Assembly (NCBI GenBank): GCA_015296065.1
Contig: DVDU01000138.1
Coordinates: 1 to 45,378, forward strand
Direction of reading: 5' to 3'
DNA from: Oscillatoriaceae cyanobacterium M33_DOE_052
GTDB taxonomy: Bacteria; Cyanobacteriota; Cyanobacteriia; Cyanobacteriales; Laspinemataceae
DNA length: 45,378 nucleotides
Part shown: positions 25,899 to 33,850 of the stretch, in pieces
Numbering within the stretch: the first letter of the stretch is position 1
How the letters are laid out: each line of letters opens with the position of its first letter
The notes under the pieces: model-generated
Told to the model about the DNA's origin: nothing
Database searches by the model: none
What the model saw: the letters and a program-made list of their open reading frames with translations, nothing else
Program-made: the position numbers and the translations under genes

Positions 25899-26987
25899 GT
25901 GCAAAAATTGAGGCAGTTACATCCTTACCTGCAAAGGACAGGTCCGGAACCGCTCCGGGTTGGGGTAATTGGTGTGGGCAATATGGGCCAGCATCATGCA
26001 CGGGTCCTCAGCTTGCTCAAAGACGTGGAGTTAGTCGGCATCGCTGATGTCAACCTAGAAAGGGGACTGGACACGGCAAGCAAGTACCGAATCAAATTTT
26101 TTGAAGATTATCGGGAGCTGCTGCCCCACGTGGATGCGGTCTGCATTGCTGTACCCACAAGATTGCATCATACCGTAGGTATGACCTGTTTGCAGTCGGG
26201 GGTACATGTGCTGATTGAAAAGCCGATCGCCGCTAACATTGCCGAGGCAGAATCTCTGGTGAATGCGGCGGCGGAGTCAGGCTGCATCCTGCAAGTTGGC
26301 CATATCGAACGCTTTAACCCAGCATTTCAAGAACTGAGCAAAGTGCTGAAGACAGAACAGGTCCTGGCGTTGGAAGCTCATCGGATGAGCCCTTACTCTC
26401 ACCGCGCCAACGACGTGTCCGTAGTCTTAGACTTGATGATTCACGATATTGATTTGCTTTTGGAACTAGCAGCGTCCCCGGTGGTGCGGTTAACAGCCAG
26501 CGGTAGTAGAACCTGCGATGCACCCACTAATCATAGCCAAAGTGGGGGGGTGGTGGATTATGTCACGGCAACTTTAGGTTTTGCCAACGGCATTGTGGCC
26601 AATCTCACCGCCAGTAAGGTAACGCACCGCAAAATCCGCCGGATCGTGGCTCATTGCCGCAATTCACTGACGGAGGCAGATTTTTTAAATAATGAAATTT
26701 TGATTCACCGCCAAACTACAGCCGATTATATGACGGCCTACGGTCAGGTGCTTTACCGCCAGGATGGGCTGATTGAAAAGGTTTACACCAGCAATATCGA
26801 GCCTTTACACGCGGAATTGGAGCATTTTGTCGGTTGTGTGCGCGGTGGCAACCAGCCTTCTGTCGGCGGACAACAGGCGCTCAAAGCCCTGCGGTTAGCC
26901 AGTTTAATTGAACAAATGGCTCTGGATGGCAAAGTTTGGCGCCAGGGAGATTTGGAACTGGTTAATCCCCAGGCGGTGGCTTTTTGA
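25899..26987 (+). CDS. Gfo/Idh/MocA-family oxidoreductase
   Basis: 362 aa. N-terminal Rossmann fold with GVGNMG (25-30) and the family catalytic motif EKP (107-109, in VLIEKPIA). The C-terminal domain holds HIERFNPAFQEL and the likely catalytic stretch LDLMIHDIDLLLEL with H and D. Such enzymes oxidise or reduce sugars and sugar derivatives with NAD(P); many with this HDIDL pattern are UDP-sugar 3-dehydrogenases, but the substrate cannot be fixed here. The start is GTG 25899, with GGAGGAG about a dozen bases upstream. A monocistronic unit followed by array 4. Confidence 0.82.
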   Translation: MQKLRQLHPYLQRTGPEPLRVGVIGVGNMGQHHARVLSLLKDVELVGIADVNLERGLDTASKYRIKFFEDYRELLPHVDAVCIAVPTRLHHTVGMTCLQSGVHVLIEKPIAANIAEAESLVNAAAESGCILQVGHIERFNPAFQELSKVLKTEQVLALEAHRMSPYSHRANDVSVVLDLMIHDIDLLLELAASPVVRLTASGSRTCDAPTNHSQSGGVVDYVTATLGFANGIVANLTASKVTHRKIRRIVAHCRNSLTEADFLNNEILIHRQTTADYMTAYGQVLYRQDGLIEKVYTSNIEPLHAELEHFVGCVRGGNQPSVGGQQALKALRLASLIEQMALDGKVWRQGDLELVNPQAVAF

Positions 26988-26991
26988 TTCC

Positions 26992-27120
26992 TGGTCATTT
27001 GTCCTTGGTCATTTGTCCCTGGTAACAGAACAAATGACCAAGGACCAGGGACAAAGGACAAAGGACAAAGGACAAAGGACAAAGGACAAAGGACAAAGGA
27101 CAAAGGACAAAGGACAAATA
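26992..27120. repeat. heptamer array 4 with a 16-bp perfect inverted repeat
   Basis: GTCCTTGGTCATTTGT (27001-27016) and its exact complement (27030-27045) form a stem with a 13-base loop. They are followed by nine perfect copies of ACAAAGG (27051-27113). It lies between the convergent oxidoreductase and SGNH hydrolase genes. Confidence 0.95.
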
Positions 27121-27137
27121 ATGCTTGGCCCGATGGC

Positions 27138-28064
27138 CTAAAATAACTGCTGTAGTGCTTGGCAGATAGCTTCGCTGACTAACTGGTTGCCCTGAGAACT
27201 CAGGTGAATGTGGTCTCGGTACAAGGTGGCGGGTACAGCATGAGTCTGAAAAGCGCTCAGCAGGTCGAGGTAGGGGATTTGCTGTTGTTGGGTGAATTGG
27301 TGCAGGCGTTCTCTGGCGCGGAGTTCGTAGTCACGAGGGCCTGACGGGCTAGTTTCCCGCTGTAAGGGGGTAATGGCGAGGAGGAATTGGCTGTTGGCCG
27401 ATCGAGCGAGCTGTTGTAGCTGGCGAATGGCTTCTAGGTTATGACCAACGATATCGCCGGTTTCTTGGGGTAGAGATGGCTCTGGGGGTGGAGGGAACAG
27501 ATAGCGGCTGAGGACTTCGGCGATCGCCCCATTGGGTTTACTGGCGGGGTAGAAACGACTGCGCCCCACAACCACAGAACTGGGAGGTCCAGCAAATAAA
27601 TCATCAGTATTGAGTAGCAAAACCAGAGTGCGGGCGCCGAAAGTCCCAAACCGGCGCACAAAGGCGAGCTGGTTTCTCGGTCCCCAAGAGTTAGCACTGG
27701 CATTGAGGACTTCCACCGGTGAATAGGTGGTGGAGAGGCGTTTGGCCATAAGTGCCGAAATAATCTCCTCGCCATCAGTCCACCAGCCGCCATTGGCTAC
27801 AGAATCTCCCAGGAGCAGCAGCCGGATGGTCTCCGGCGGCGGCTGTGGTGCCACCTCCGGGCCGCGCATGGAATACTGGTTGATTTCGATTAAATTTCCA
27901 AACCGCCGCAACCGCTGAGAAGGTGCCAGCAGATAGCCTATTTCCGGGTCTGGGAGGTAAATCAGGGGATTGCCAAAACCAAAAATCGCCCGGAGCAAAA
28001 GTTCTAGTGCCAAAATCCCGCCCACGCAGACCGCTAAGATTACCAGTGCTATTTTCACCACCAT
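27138..28064 (-). CDS. membrane-anchored SGNH/GDSL-family hydrolase
   Basis: 308 aa from ATG 28064. One N-terminal TM anchor (VVKIALVILAVCVGGILALELLL), then an extracytoplasmic SGNH fold: block I LLLLGDSVANGG (Ser about residue 88), block III around NASANSWGPRNQ, and block V DHIHLSSQGN with the Asp/His pair. Family members are esterases or acyltransferases on lipids and carbohydrates, and some act on cell-surface polysaccharides. Start: the reading frame is open to a TTG at 28163, but ATG 28064 directly precedes the anchor and has GGGGA in front, so it is preferred. Confidence 0.78.
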   Translation of the reverse strand: MVVKIALVILAVCVGGILALELLLRAIFGFGNPLIYLPDPEIGYLLAPSQRLRRFGNLIEINQYSMRGPEVAPQPPPETIRLLLLGDSVANGGWWTDGEEIISALMAKRLSTTYSPVEVLNASANSWGPRNQLAFVRRFGTFGARTLVLLLNTDDLFAGPPSSVVVGRSRFYPASKPNGAIAEVLSRYLFPPPPEPSLPQETGDIVGHNLEAIRQLQQLARSANSQFLLAITPLQRETSPSGPRDYELRARERLHQFTQQQQIPYLDLLSAFQTHAVPATLYRDHIHLSSQGNQLVSEAICQALQQLF

Positions 28065-28208
28065 TTCCCCATCAAGTGCCCCCCAGATGTATGATAACCC
28101 CCTGTAGGCAAGAGCAATTGTGCTTGACTCCAACCTAATAGGGGCTTTTGCGGCTGCGGTCAAGCCCCAACGAACTGAAAAGGGATGTGGTTTTTGCCGT
28201 TAAAACTG

Positions 28209-28308
28209 GGATGCGGTGGAATTAAGATTAACCATAGGGTGGTAGCGTGGGCTTAAGCGCCCGTGCTACAACTGCGGGCGGGAACGCTCGCACTACAACA
28301 CCGCATCC
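28209..28308. repeat. 100-bp palindromic element (MITE-like)
   Basis: Terminal arms GGATGCGGTG (28209-28218) and CACCGCATCC (28299-28308), with an inner imperfect palindrome GTAGCGTGGGCTTAAGCGCC and its partner, ending GTGCTAC. No coding capacity. Confidence 0.7.
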
Positions 28309-28315
28309 ATAAGTG

Positions 28316-28348
28316 AAGTAGGGGTTTGGTTCCCTTTCCTCTACTTCA
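28316..28348. repeat. hairpin repeat upstream of btpA
   Basis: GAAGTAGGGG and CCTCTACTTC flank TTTGGTTCC. The core GTAGGGGTTTGGTTCCC (28318-28334) recurs at 29361-29377 downstream of btpA, so two direct copies bracket the gene. Confidence 0.7.
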
Positions 28349-28385
28349 GTTGATCTACGTTATTGCTGAGTCCGATGGGAAGCAA

Positions 28386-29270
28386 GTGGACTTATATCTA
28401 CAACAAATCTTCAAAACCCCAAATCCAATTATTGGCGTAGTGCATTTACAGCCCCTACCTACCTCTGTGAGATGGGGTGGCAGCCTGAAAGCGGTTATCG
28501 AGCGAGCGGAGCGAGAGGCTGCGGCTTTGGCCTCTGGGGGTGTTGATGGGATTATCGTCGAGAATTTCTTTGATGCGCCTTTTACGAAAGAGCGAGTGGA
28601 TCCGGCGGTAGTTACGGCGATGACTATATCGATCGAGCGGCTGATGAATTTAGTGGCTCTACCGATCGGGATTAATGTCTTGCGTAATGATGGCTTGAGC
28701 GCGATGGCGATCGCCTCTTGCGTGGGCGCCAAATTTATCCGCGTTAACGTCCTCACCGGCGTCATGGCTACAGATCAGGGAATCATCGAAGGCATTGCCC
28801 ACCAACTGCTCCGCTATCGGCGGGAATTGGGCTCTGATGTGAAAATCTTTGCCGATGTCTTGGTAAAACACGCCCGCCCCCTGGGGGCGGAAACTCTCCA
28901 CGCGGCGGTAAAAGATACGATCGAGCGTGGTTTGGCTGATGCCGTGATTCTCTCCGGCTGGGCTACAGGCTGCCCCCCAGTACCCGAAGATCTGGAACTA
29001 GCGAAGGACGCCGCCAAAGACACTCCGGTTTTTATTGGCAGCGGTGCCAACTGGGAAAACATCTCCGCTCTGATGTCAGCCGCCGATGGGGCGATCGTCG
29101 CCAGTTCCCTCAAACGACATGGCAGCATCGAGCAACCGATCGATCCGATTCGAGTCAGTCAGTTTGTGGAGGCGGCTCGCCGGAGCATCACCACCAAAAG
29201 CAAAAGCCAATCTGGGATAAACAGCGTTTCTCAAACCAAAATCTCAGCACATCAAGAGGGTGGTGGATGA
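28386..29270 (+). CDS. btpA: photosystem I biogenesis protein BtpA
   Basis: 295 aa. A close match to the BtpA family known from cyanobacteria: PNPIIGVVHLQPLPTS, GGVDGIIVENFFDAPFTK, IGINVLRNDG, FIRVNVLTGVMATDQGIIEG, ADVLVKHARPLG, DAVILSGWATG and PVFIGSGANWENI. A TIM-barrel-like protein of the thylakoid surface needed for stable PSI reaction-centre proteins in Synechocystis; its enzymatic activity, if any, is unknown. Start: GTG 28386 with GGGAAG just upstream gives the family-typical VDLYLQQIFKTPNPIIG. A TTG 60 bases upstream falls inside a repeat and is rejected. The C-terminal 25 residues after FVEAARR are unconserved. Confidence 0.9.
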   Translation: MDLYLQQIFKTPNPIIGVVHLQPLPTSVRWGGSLKAVIERAEREAAALASGGVDGIIVENFFDAPFTKERVDPAVVTAMTISIERLMNLVALPIGINVLRNDGLSAMAIASCVGAKFIRVNVLTGVMATDQGIIEGIAHQLLRYRRELGSDVKIFADVLVKHARPLGAETLHAAVKDTIERGLADAVILSGWATGCPPVPEDLELAKDAAKDTPVFIGSGANWENISALMSAADGAIVASSLKRHGSIEQPIDPIRVSQFVEAARRSITTKSKSQSGINSVSQTKISAHQEGGG

Positions 29271-29725
29271 GGGGCACAGAAACCCGGTGTAGCACAGGAG
29301 CATCTTGATCCATCAAGTGGCAGTGGTATCCCATGTTTCCCGTGGCTCATCCCGAATCCGGTAGGGGTTTGGTTCCCCAACCCCCTACTATCCGACTCTT
29401 CGCAGACAAGGGAATATTCTTGCCTTGTCCCTACGGATCGCCGATCCCCCATCCAGATTACAGGTGGTGGGGGAAATTTCCTCCCCGTCTCCTGTTGAAG
29501 ACGTTTCTTGAATCTCAAATCTAAAGTCTAACAACCCCAATCTATATCCGTTGCTCTGGCTTTAGCCCGGGAGTTGTCCAGCCAACCCATAATGACGATC
29601 TGGCAGAATTACTCAATATCTAATAACGCTCAATTTATCCTCAGAGGCTCGTGGTGATGAGCTTTGCGGCTCCGTCGCCTTGTTGAATTGAAAATCTCGC
29701 TTTCTTTAATTGGCATAAAGGTCTT
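29271..29725. other. intergenic region with hairpins
   Basis: GTAGGGGTTTGG/CCAACCCCCTAC (29361-29388, one mismatch, 4-base loop) is a strong hairpin, likely ending btpA transcripts though without a T-run. A second small stem, GACAAGG/CCTTGTC, is at 29405-29429. Nothing gene-like is seen. The last 60 bases should contain the leader of the VKOR gene. Confidence 0.5.
29361..29388. repeat. hairpin repeat downstream of btpA
   Basis: Second copy of the GTAGGGGTTTGGTTCCC core, here within an almost perfect 12-bp stem and 4-base loop. Confidence 0.75.
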
Positions 29726-30691
29726 ATGAAACGCCGAAGTTCTACTCCGTGGATTTATCGCTGGTCCCGTCACACGATCGGGGCGATCGCCACCGCCGGT
29801 GTCTTGGAAACTGCCTTTCTTACCATTGCCGAATACACCGGGGGCGCCGCCTCTGTCTGTCCTACCAGTGGCTGCAAGGAGGTACTAGAAAGTGCTTATG
29901 CCACCGTATTTGGAGTACCTCTAACCCTGTTTGGGTTGTTGGCATATGCGGTAATGGCGGTAATGGCTTTCGCTCCCCTGGCGATTAATCCCGAAACCAG
30001 CAAGCAACAGCGGTCTCAAGCGGAAAATATCACTTGGCTGGGGATGTTCGCTTTGGGCACGGCGATGCTGGTGTTCAGCTCCAACCTGATGTATGTGATG
30101 TTGGTGGAAATCAAAGCCATTTGCCCTTACTGTATCGCTTCAGCCATTTTCTCCGTGGCGATTTTCTTCCTCACCGTAGCTGGTCGGGACTGGGAAGACC
30201 TAGGGCAGCTATTTTTCATCGGTATTGTGGTGGGGATGGTGACACTGATTACTTTGCTGGGGATTTACGCTAACGTGGATAAACCTGGTGCATCAGGAGG
30301 GGGCAGTGGCAGCCAAACCACCACGGTTGGCGGTGAAACCGGACCACCGATTATCAATGAATCGGGAGCGGCGGAAATCGCCCTGGCGGAGCATCTGGCC
30401 AAAATTGGCGCCAAAGAATATGGTGCTTATTGGTGCCCTCACTGCCACGAGCAGAAGGAACTATTCGGGAAACAGGCTTTTGCCCTGCTCAATTATGTAG
30501 AATGCGACGAGAAGGGGAAGAATGCTCGCCCCCAACTCTGCAAAGATGCTGGCATCAAGGGCTTTCCCACTTGGGAGATACAAGGCCAATTCTATATCGG
30601 GGTGCAGAGCTTGGAGAAACTAGCGGACGTATCCGGCTATTCTGGGCCTCGAGACTTTAAACACTCCTTACCTCAGCCTAGTGGCAATTGA
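29726..30691 (+). CDS. VKOR-thioredoxin fusion (LTO1-type disulfide-forming protein)
   Basis: 321 aa. The N-terminal vitamin K epoxide reductase domain has four to five TM helices, the loop cysteine pair C45/C50, and the quinone-side CPYC at 133-136. A glycine/serine linker (about 188-206) leads to a thioredoxin-like domain with WCPHC (C237/C240) and a second cysteine pair (C in VECDEK and QLCKDAG). In cyanobacteria and chloroplasts this fusion oxidises lumenal or periplasmic cysteines and passes electrons to quinone; it aids PSII assembly. Start ATG 29726. It stands alone, with array 5 downstream. Confidence 0.93.
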   Translation: MKRRSSTPWIYRWSRHTIGAIATAGVLETAFLTIAEYTGGAASVCPTSGCKEVLESAYATVFGVPLTLFGLLAYAVMAVMAFAPLAINPETSKQQRSQAENITWLGMFALGTAMLVFSSNLMYVMLVEIKAICPYCIASAIFSVAIFFLTVAGRDWEDLGQLFFIGIVVGMVTLITLLGIYANVDKPGASGGGSGSQTTTVGGETGPPIINESGAAEIALAEHLAKIGAKEYGAYWCPHCHEQKELFGKQAFALLNYVECDEKGKNARPQLCKDAGIKGFPTWEIQGQFYIGVQSLEKLADVSGYSGPRDFKHSLPQPSGN

Positions 30692-30696
30692 TCGTT

Positions 30697-30880
30697 TAGT
30701 CATTTGTCCCTCATCATTTGTCCTTAGTCCCTTGTCACTTGTCCCTTGGTACGGGTGATTCGCCAATCGCCCCTACTCATTTGTCCTTTGTCATTGGTCA
30801 CAAAGGACAAAGGACCAATGACCAATGACCAATGACCGGGGACAAATGACAAATGACTAATGACTAATGACTAATGACTT
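30697..30880. repeat. heptamer array 5 with embedded palindrome relic
   Basis: Left half CATTTGTCC/TTAGTCC units, right half AATGACC (three in a row near 30815-30835), AATGACA and TAATGACTAATGAC units. In the middle (30753-30776) sits a decayed copy of the 28-bp palindrome (GGGTGATTCGCCAATCGCCC). It separates two genes running in the same direction. Confidence 0.9.
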
Positions 30881-30957
30881 CAGGAAAATTTTCCTACCGG
30901 ATGGCTAGACGACTCAAGCGCTGATCTTCACATGGCACAGAAATTCTGAGCTAAACG

Positions 30958-33207
30958 ATGAAGCCACCGGACAAAATCAAAAAGAATCTTTGGGCTGCCT
31001 GTATGGGTAGGTTTACCCAGATCCTTCGCTATGGACGGAGGGCAGGCGTTAACCAGCTACGACAGGGGGGAGAATGGCGCTGGCTGCTGTTTGCATCCTC
31101 TGGCGTTAGTGGTTTAGTGCTGCTATTACGTTTGGCTGGCCTGTTGCAGTCCTGGGAGTGGGGGACATACGATTTGCTATTTCGCTGGCGCCCCCCAGAA
31201 ATGCCGGAACAACGTATCTTGATTGTCGGCATTGATGATGATGATATTGGTCACATCAAATCTTGGCCGATGTCCGATCGCCTCTTGGCTGAGCTGCTGC
31301 AAAAATTGCAAGCGTCGGAGCCGGTGGCGATCGGTCTGGACATTTCCCGCAATTTACCCATGCCTCCTGGGACCGAAGAACTGGATGCGGTATTAAAGAG
31401 CATCCCCAACCTGATCGGCATTCAGACTTTGGCGGACCAAAGCAATATTGGTATTACACCGCTACCGGTACTGGCGGCGGCGGAACAGATTGGTTTTAAC
31501 AATGTGATGATTGATGCCGATGGTAAGGTGCGCCGCAATTTACTCTACTGGCGGACGAGCCATGATAACCAGTTGCATAAAAGTTTGGCGCAAAGGCTGG
31601 CTTGGATTTACCTCAATGCTAAGGGATTGCCCCCGCAGCCGGTGCCGAACAATCCCAGTTATTTGCAGTTGGGCCGCACTGTTTTGCGCCCGTTTGAGGC
31701 TTCTGATGGCGGTTACGTCCGCGCTGACAGCTTGGGATACCAATTTCTGGCTAATTTTCGCCCTAGCAAGGACATCTTTGATACTGTAACTTTGCGTGAT
31801 GTCCTCGCCGATCGGGTGGCACCGGAACGGATCCGCGATCGAATTGTCCTTATTGGTGCCAATGCTAGGAGTATTAAAGATTTCTTTGAAACTCCCTACA
31901 GCGCTGGACTCGTATCGGCTCCTGACGAAATTGCTGGTGTGGAACTCCACGCCAATTTTGTCAGCCAGATTCTCTGTGCTGCCATTGATGGACGCCATCC
32001 CTCAATTCGGGTTTGGTCTGACCCGATCGAATGGCTGTGGATTTTCCTGTGGTCCGCTGTCGGCGCTCACCTATGCTGGCGCTGTGGCACCCCCTCCCGC
32101 TCTTTCATCGCCATCATCATTAGCCAAGGGGTCATCGGGGCTATCTGTTACATAGCTTTCCTCTTTTGCTGGTGGTTGCCCCTGGTCCCCTCCGCACTCA
32201 GTTTGCTGGGATCCGCCATCACTGTCACCAGCTACATCGCCCACCTTCAGGATGAGCTGAAAAAATCCAAAGAATTCTTGAACCAAATTATCGATACAAT
32301 TCCTGACCCGATTTTTGTCAAAGACCAGCACCACCGGTGGGTAGTTTTGAATAATGCTTATGCCAATTTTATTGGTTATCCAATTAGCTCCCTAATTAAC
32401 CACTCAGAATTTGATTTTCTCCCCGGTCGTGAAGCTGCTATTTTCCGCGATAAAGATAATTTGGTTTTTGCCACTGGCCAATCCAGCGAAAACGAAGAAG
32501 AATTCACCGATGCGAGGGGGATTACTCACTTTATTGCCACCAAACGGTCTCTCCATCGAGACCCGGCGGGCAATTTATTTTTAGTCGGAGTGATTAGAGA
32601 TATCACAGAGCGCAAGCAAATGGAAGATGCCCTTAAGCAAACTGCTGCTGATTTGGCGCGCTCCAATGAGGAATTAAAACTTTCAGAAGACGGCTTGCGT
32701 TATATCGCTTATCACGATACTCTTACGGGCTTACCCAACCGAAAGCTATTTTATGAACGATTGGATCAAGCATTAGAATGGGCGGCAATTAATAATCAAT
32801 CTGTGGCGCTGATGTTTTTGGATTTAGATGGGTTTAAGTTGATTAATGATACCTGCGGACATGATACCGGTGACTTGCTCCTGCAAGCTGTTGCCGATCG
32901 GCTGACCCGGAGCTTGCGGGGTAGCGATACCGTCTCTCGCCTCGGCGGCGATGAGTTTACCGTGATTCTCCCAGCCATTTCTGAACCCATCAAAGTGGAA
33001 CGGGTGGCGCAGAAAATCATTACCACCCTCAGCCACTCGTTCGCGATCGGTGGCGCGGAAATTTCTGTCACTGCCAGTATTGGTATCAGCTTGTATCCCG
33101 GTAATGGTGAAGATGCGGACACTCTGATTAAAAACGCTGATGCTGCCATGTACCGCGCCAAAGAACTAGGTAAAAATCAATACGCCTTTTCTCAAACTAA
33201 ACCTTAG
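30958..33207 (+). CDS. CHASE2-PAS-GGDEF diguanylate cyclase
   Basis: 749 aa. One TM near residue 50, an extracytoplasmic CHASE2 sensor (about 70-345, with ILIVGIDDDDIG, GLDIS and RIVLIGANARSIKDFF), three TM helices (about 360-430), a PAS domain (about 440-560, with FVKDQHHRWVVLNNAYANFIGY) and a GGDEF domain. The active site LGGDEF (662-667) is intact, and a product-inhibition site RGSD (653-656) lies five residues before it, so it should make cyclic di-GMP with feedback control. No EAL domain. Ligand unknown. Start ATG 30958; a shorter start at the second ATG (MGRFTQ) is possible. Confidence 0.9.
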   Translation: MKPPDKIKKNLWAACMGRFTQILRYGRRAGVNQLRQGGEWRWLLFASSGVSGLVLLLRLAGLLQSWEWGTYDLLFRWRPPEMPEQRILIVGIDDDDIGHIKSWPMSDRLLAELLQKLQASEPVAIGLDISRNLPMPPGTEELDAVLKSIPNLIGIQTLADQSNIGITPLPVLAAAEQIGFNNVMIDADGKVRRNLLYWRTSHDNQLHKSLAQRLAWIYLNAKGLPPQPVPNNPSYLQLGRTVLRPFEASDGGYVRADSLGYQFLANFRPSKDIFDTVTLRDVLADRVAPERIRDRIVLIGANARSIKDFFETPYSAGLVSAPDEIAGVELHANFVSQILCAAIDGRHPSIRVWSDPIEWLWIFLWSAVGAHLCWRCGTPSRSFIAIIISQGVIGAICYIAFLFCWWLPLVPSALSLLGSAITVTSYIAHLQDELKKSKEFLNQIIDTIPDPIFVKDQHHRWVVLNNAYANFIGYPISSLINHSEFDFLPGREAAIFRDKDNLVFATGQSSENEEEFTDARGITHFIATKRSLHRDPAGNLFLVGVIRDITERKQMEDALKQTAADLARSNEELKLSEDGLRYIAYHDTLTGLPNRKLFYERLDQALEWAAINNQSVALMFLDLDGFKLINDTCGHDTGDLLLQAVADRLTRSLRGSDTVSRLGGDEFTVILPAISEPIKVERVAQKIITTLSHSFAIGGAEISVTASIGISLYPGNGEDADTLIKNADAAMYRAKELGKNQYAFSQTKP

Positions 33208-33517
33208 TTTTTTTTTATTATTAATTACGTATCTGTAATTTTTATAGCCATTACGGGCTCAATGATTAATTTTACAAAATTTAATATTAAGATATGTAAA
33301 TATCAGCGGGCAAAGTTATGGGAGACAGAAAAGTGTTGTTAGCTCAAAACCTTTCCAGAGAGCCAATAGTGGATGATTATAAAAAAAATCTAAATGCAAG
33401 TAAATATACGGAAGTGTACCGAATCAGGGAAAATAATTACTGGACATATTCGTGAATATACGTATATAATACGGTTAGAGAATCTACAGCATCTCATCAA
33501 GCAGGGGTTATGAGGCG
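33208..33517. other. AT-rich intergenic region
   Basis: The 310 bp between the cyclase and the small exported protein are AT-rich. Apart from the promoter at 33441-33470, no gene, palindrome family member or heptamer array is seen. Confidence 0.5.
33441..33470 (+). promoter_or_regulatory. sigma-70-type promoter of the small exported protein
   Basis: TGGACA (33441-33446) and TATAAT (33465-33470) are separated by 18 bases; the -10 is perfect and the -35 has one mismatch. A start near 33477 would give a leader of about 40 bases before the ATG at 33518. Confidence 0.7.
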
Positions 33518-33754
33518 ATGGGTCTTATGGGCACTACAATCAAAGTTAGCACCGCGGCAGTTTTATTAATGGGACTGCAACTGATGACCACAGGGACGGC
33601 ATTGGCAAACGTCAAAGCTGGGACGAATATGGAGATGGAATGGCAGGGGATGACCACCACGCAGGTGGCGGATATCGCCACTGTGGCCCAAGCTCAAGAC
33701 CCAGAAGTGCCCCCCGGAGACCCGAAACGCACGGGCAATGCAGGTCCCCGGTAA
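33518..33754 (+). CDS. small exported protein, unknown
   Basis: 78 aa with a clear signal peptide (hydrophobic VSTAAVLLMGLQLMTTGTALA, cleavage expected after ALA), leaving a mature peptide of about 48 residues. The mature part is acidic and ends PGDPKRTGNAGPR, a proline/glycine-rich tail. No family recognised. Start ATG 33518 has AGGGG ten bases upstream; an in-frame ATG three codons later (after GAGG) is an alternative. The good promoter upstream supports a real gene. Confidence 0.6.
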   Translation: MGLMGTTIKVSTAAVLLMGLQLMTTGTALANVKAGTNMEMEWQGMTTTQVADIATVAQAQDPEVPPGDPKRTGNAGPR

Positions 33755-33850
33755 ATGCCACGAAAACTTTCATGCTCAAGGACGGCACCCAAGTCTAAAC
33801 ATGCTCCTCATTTGGCTCTCCACCACATCAACATTAGATTTGCAATCTTC

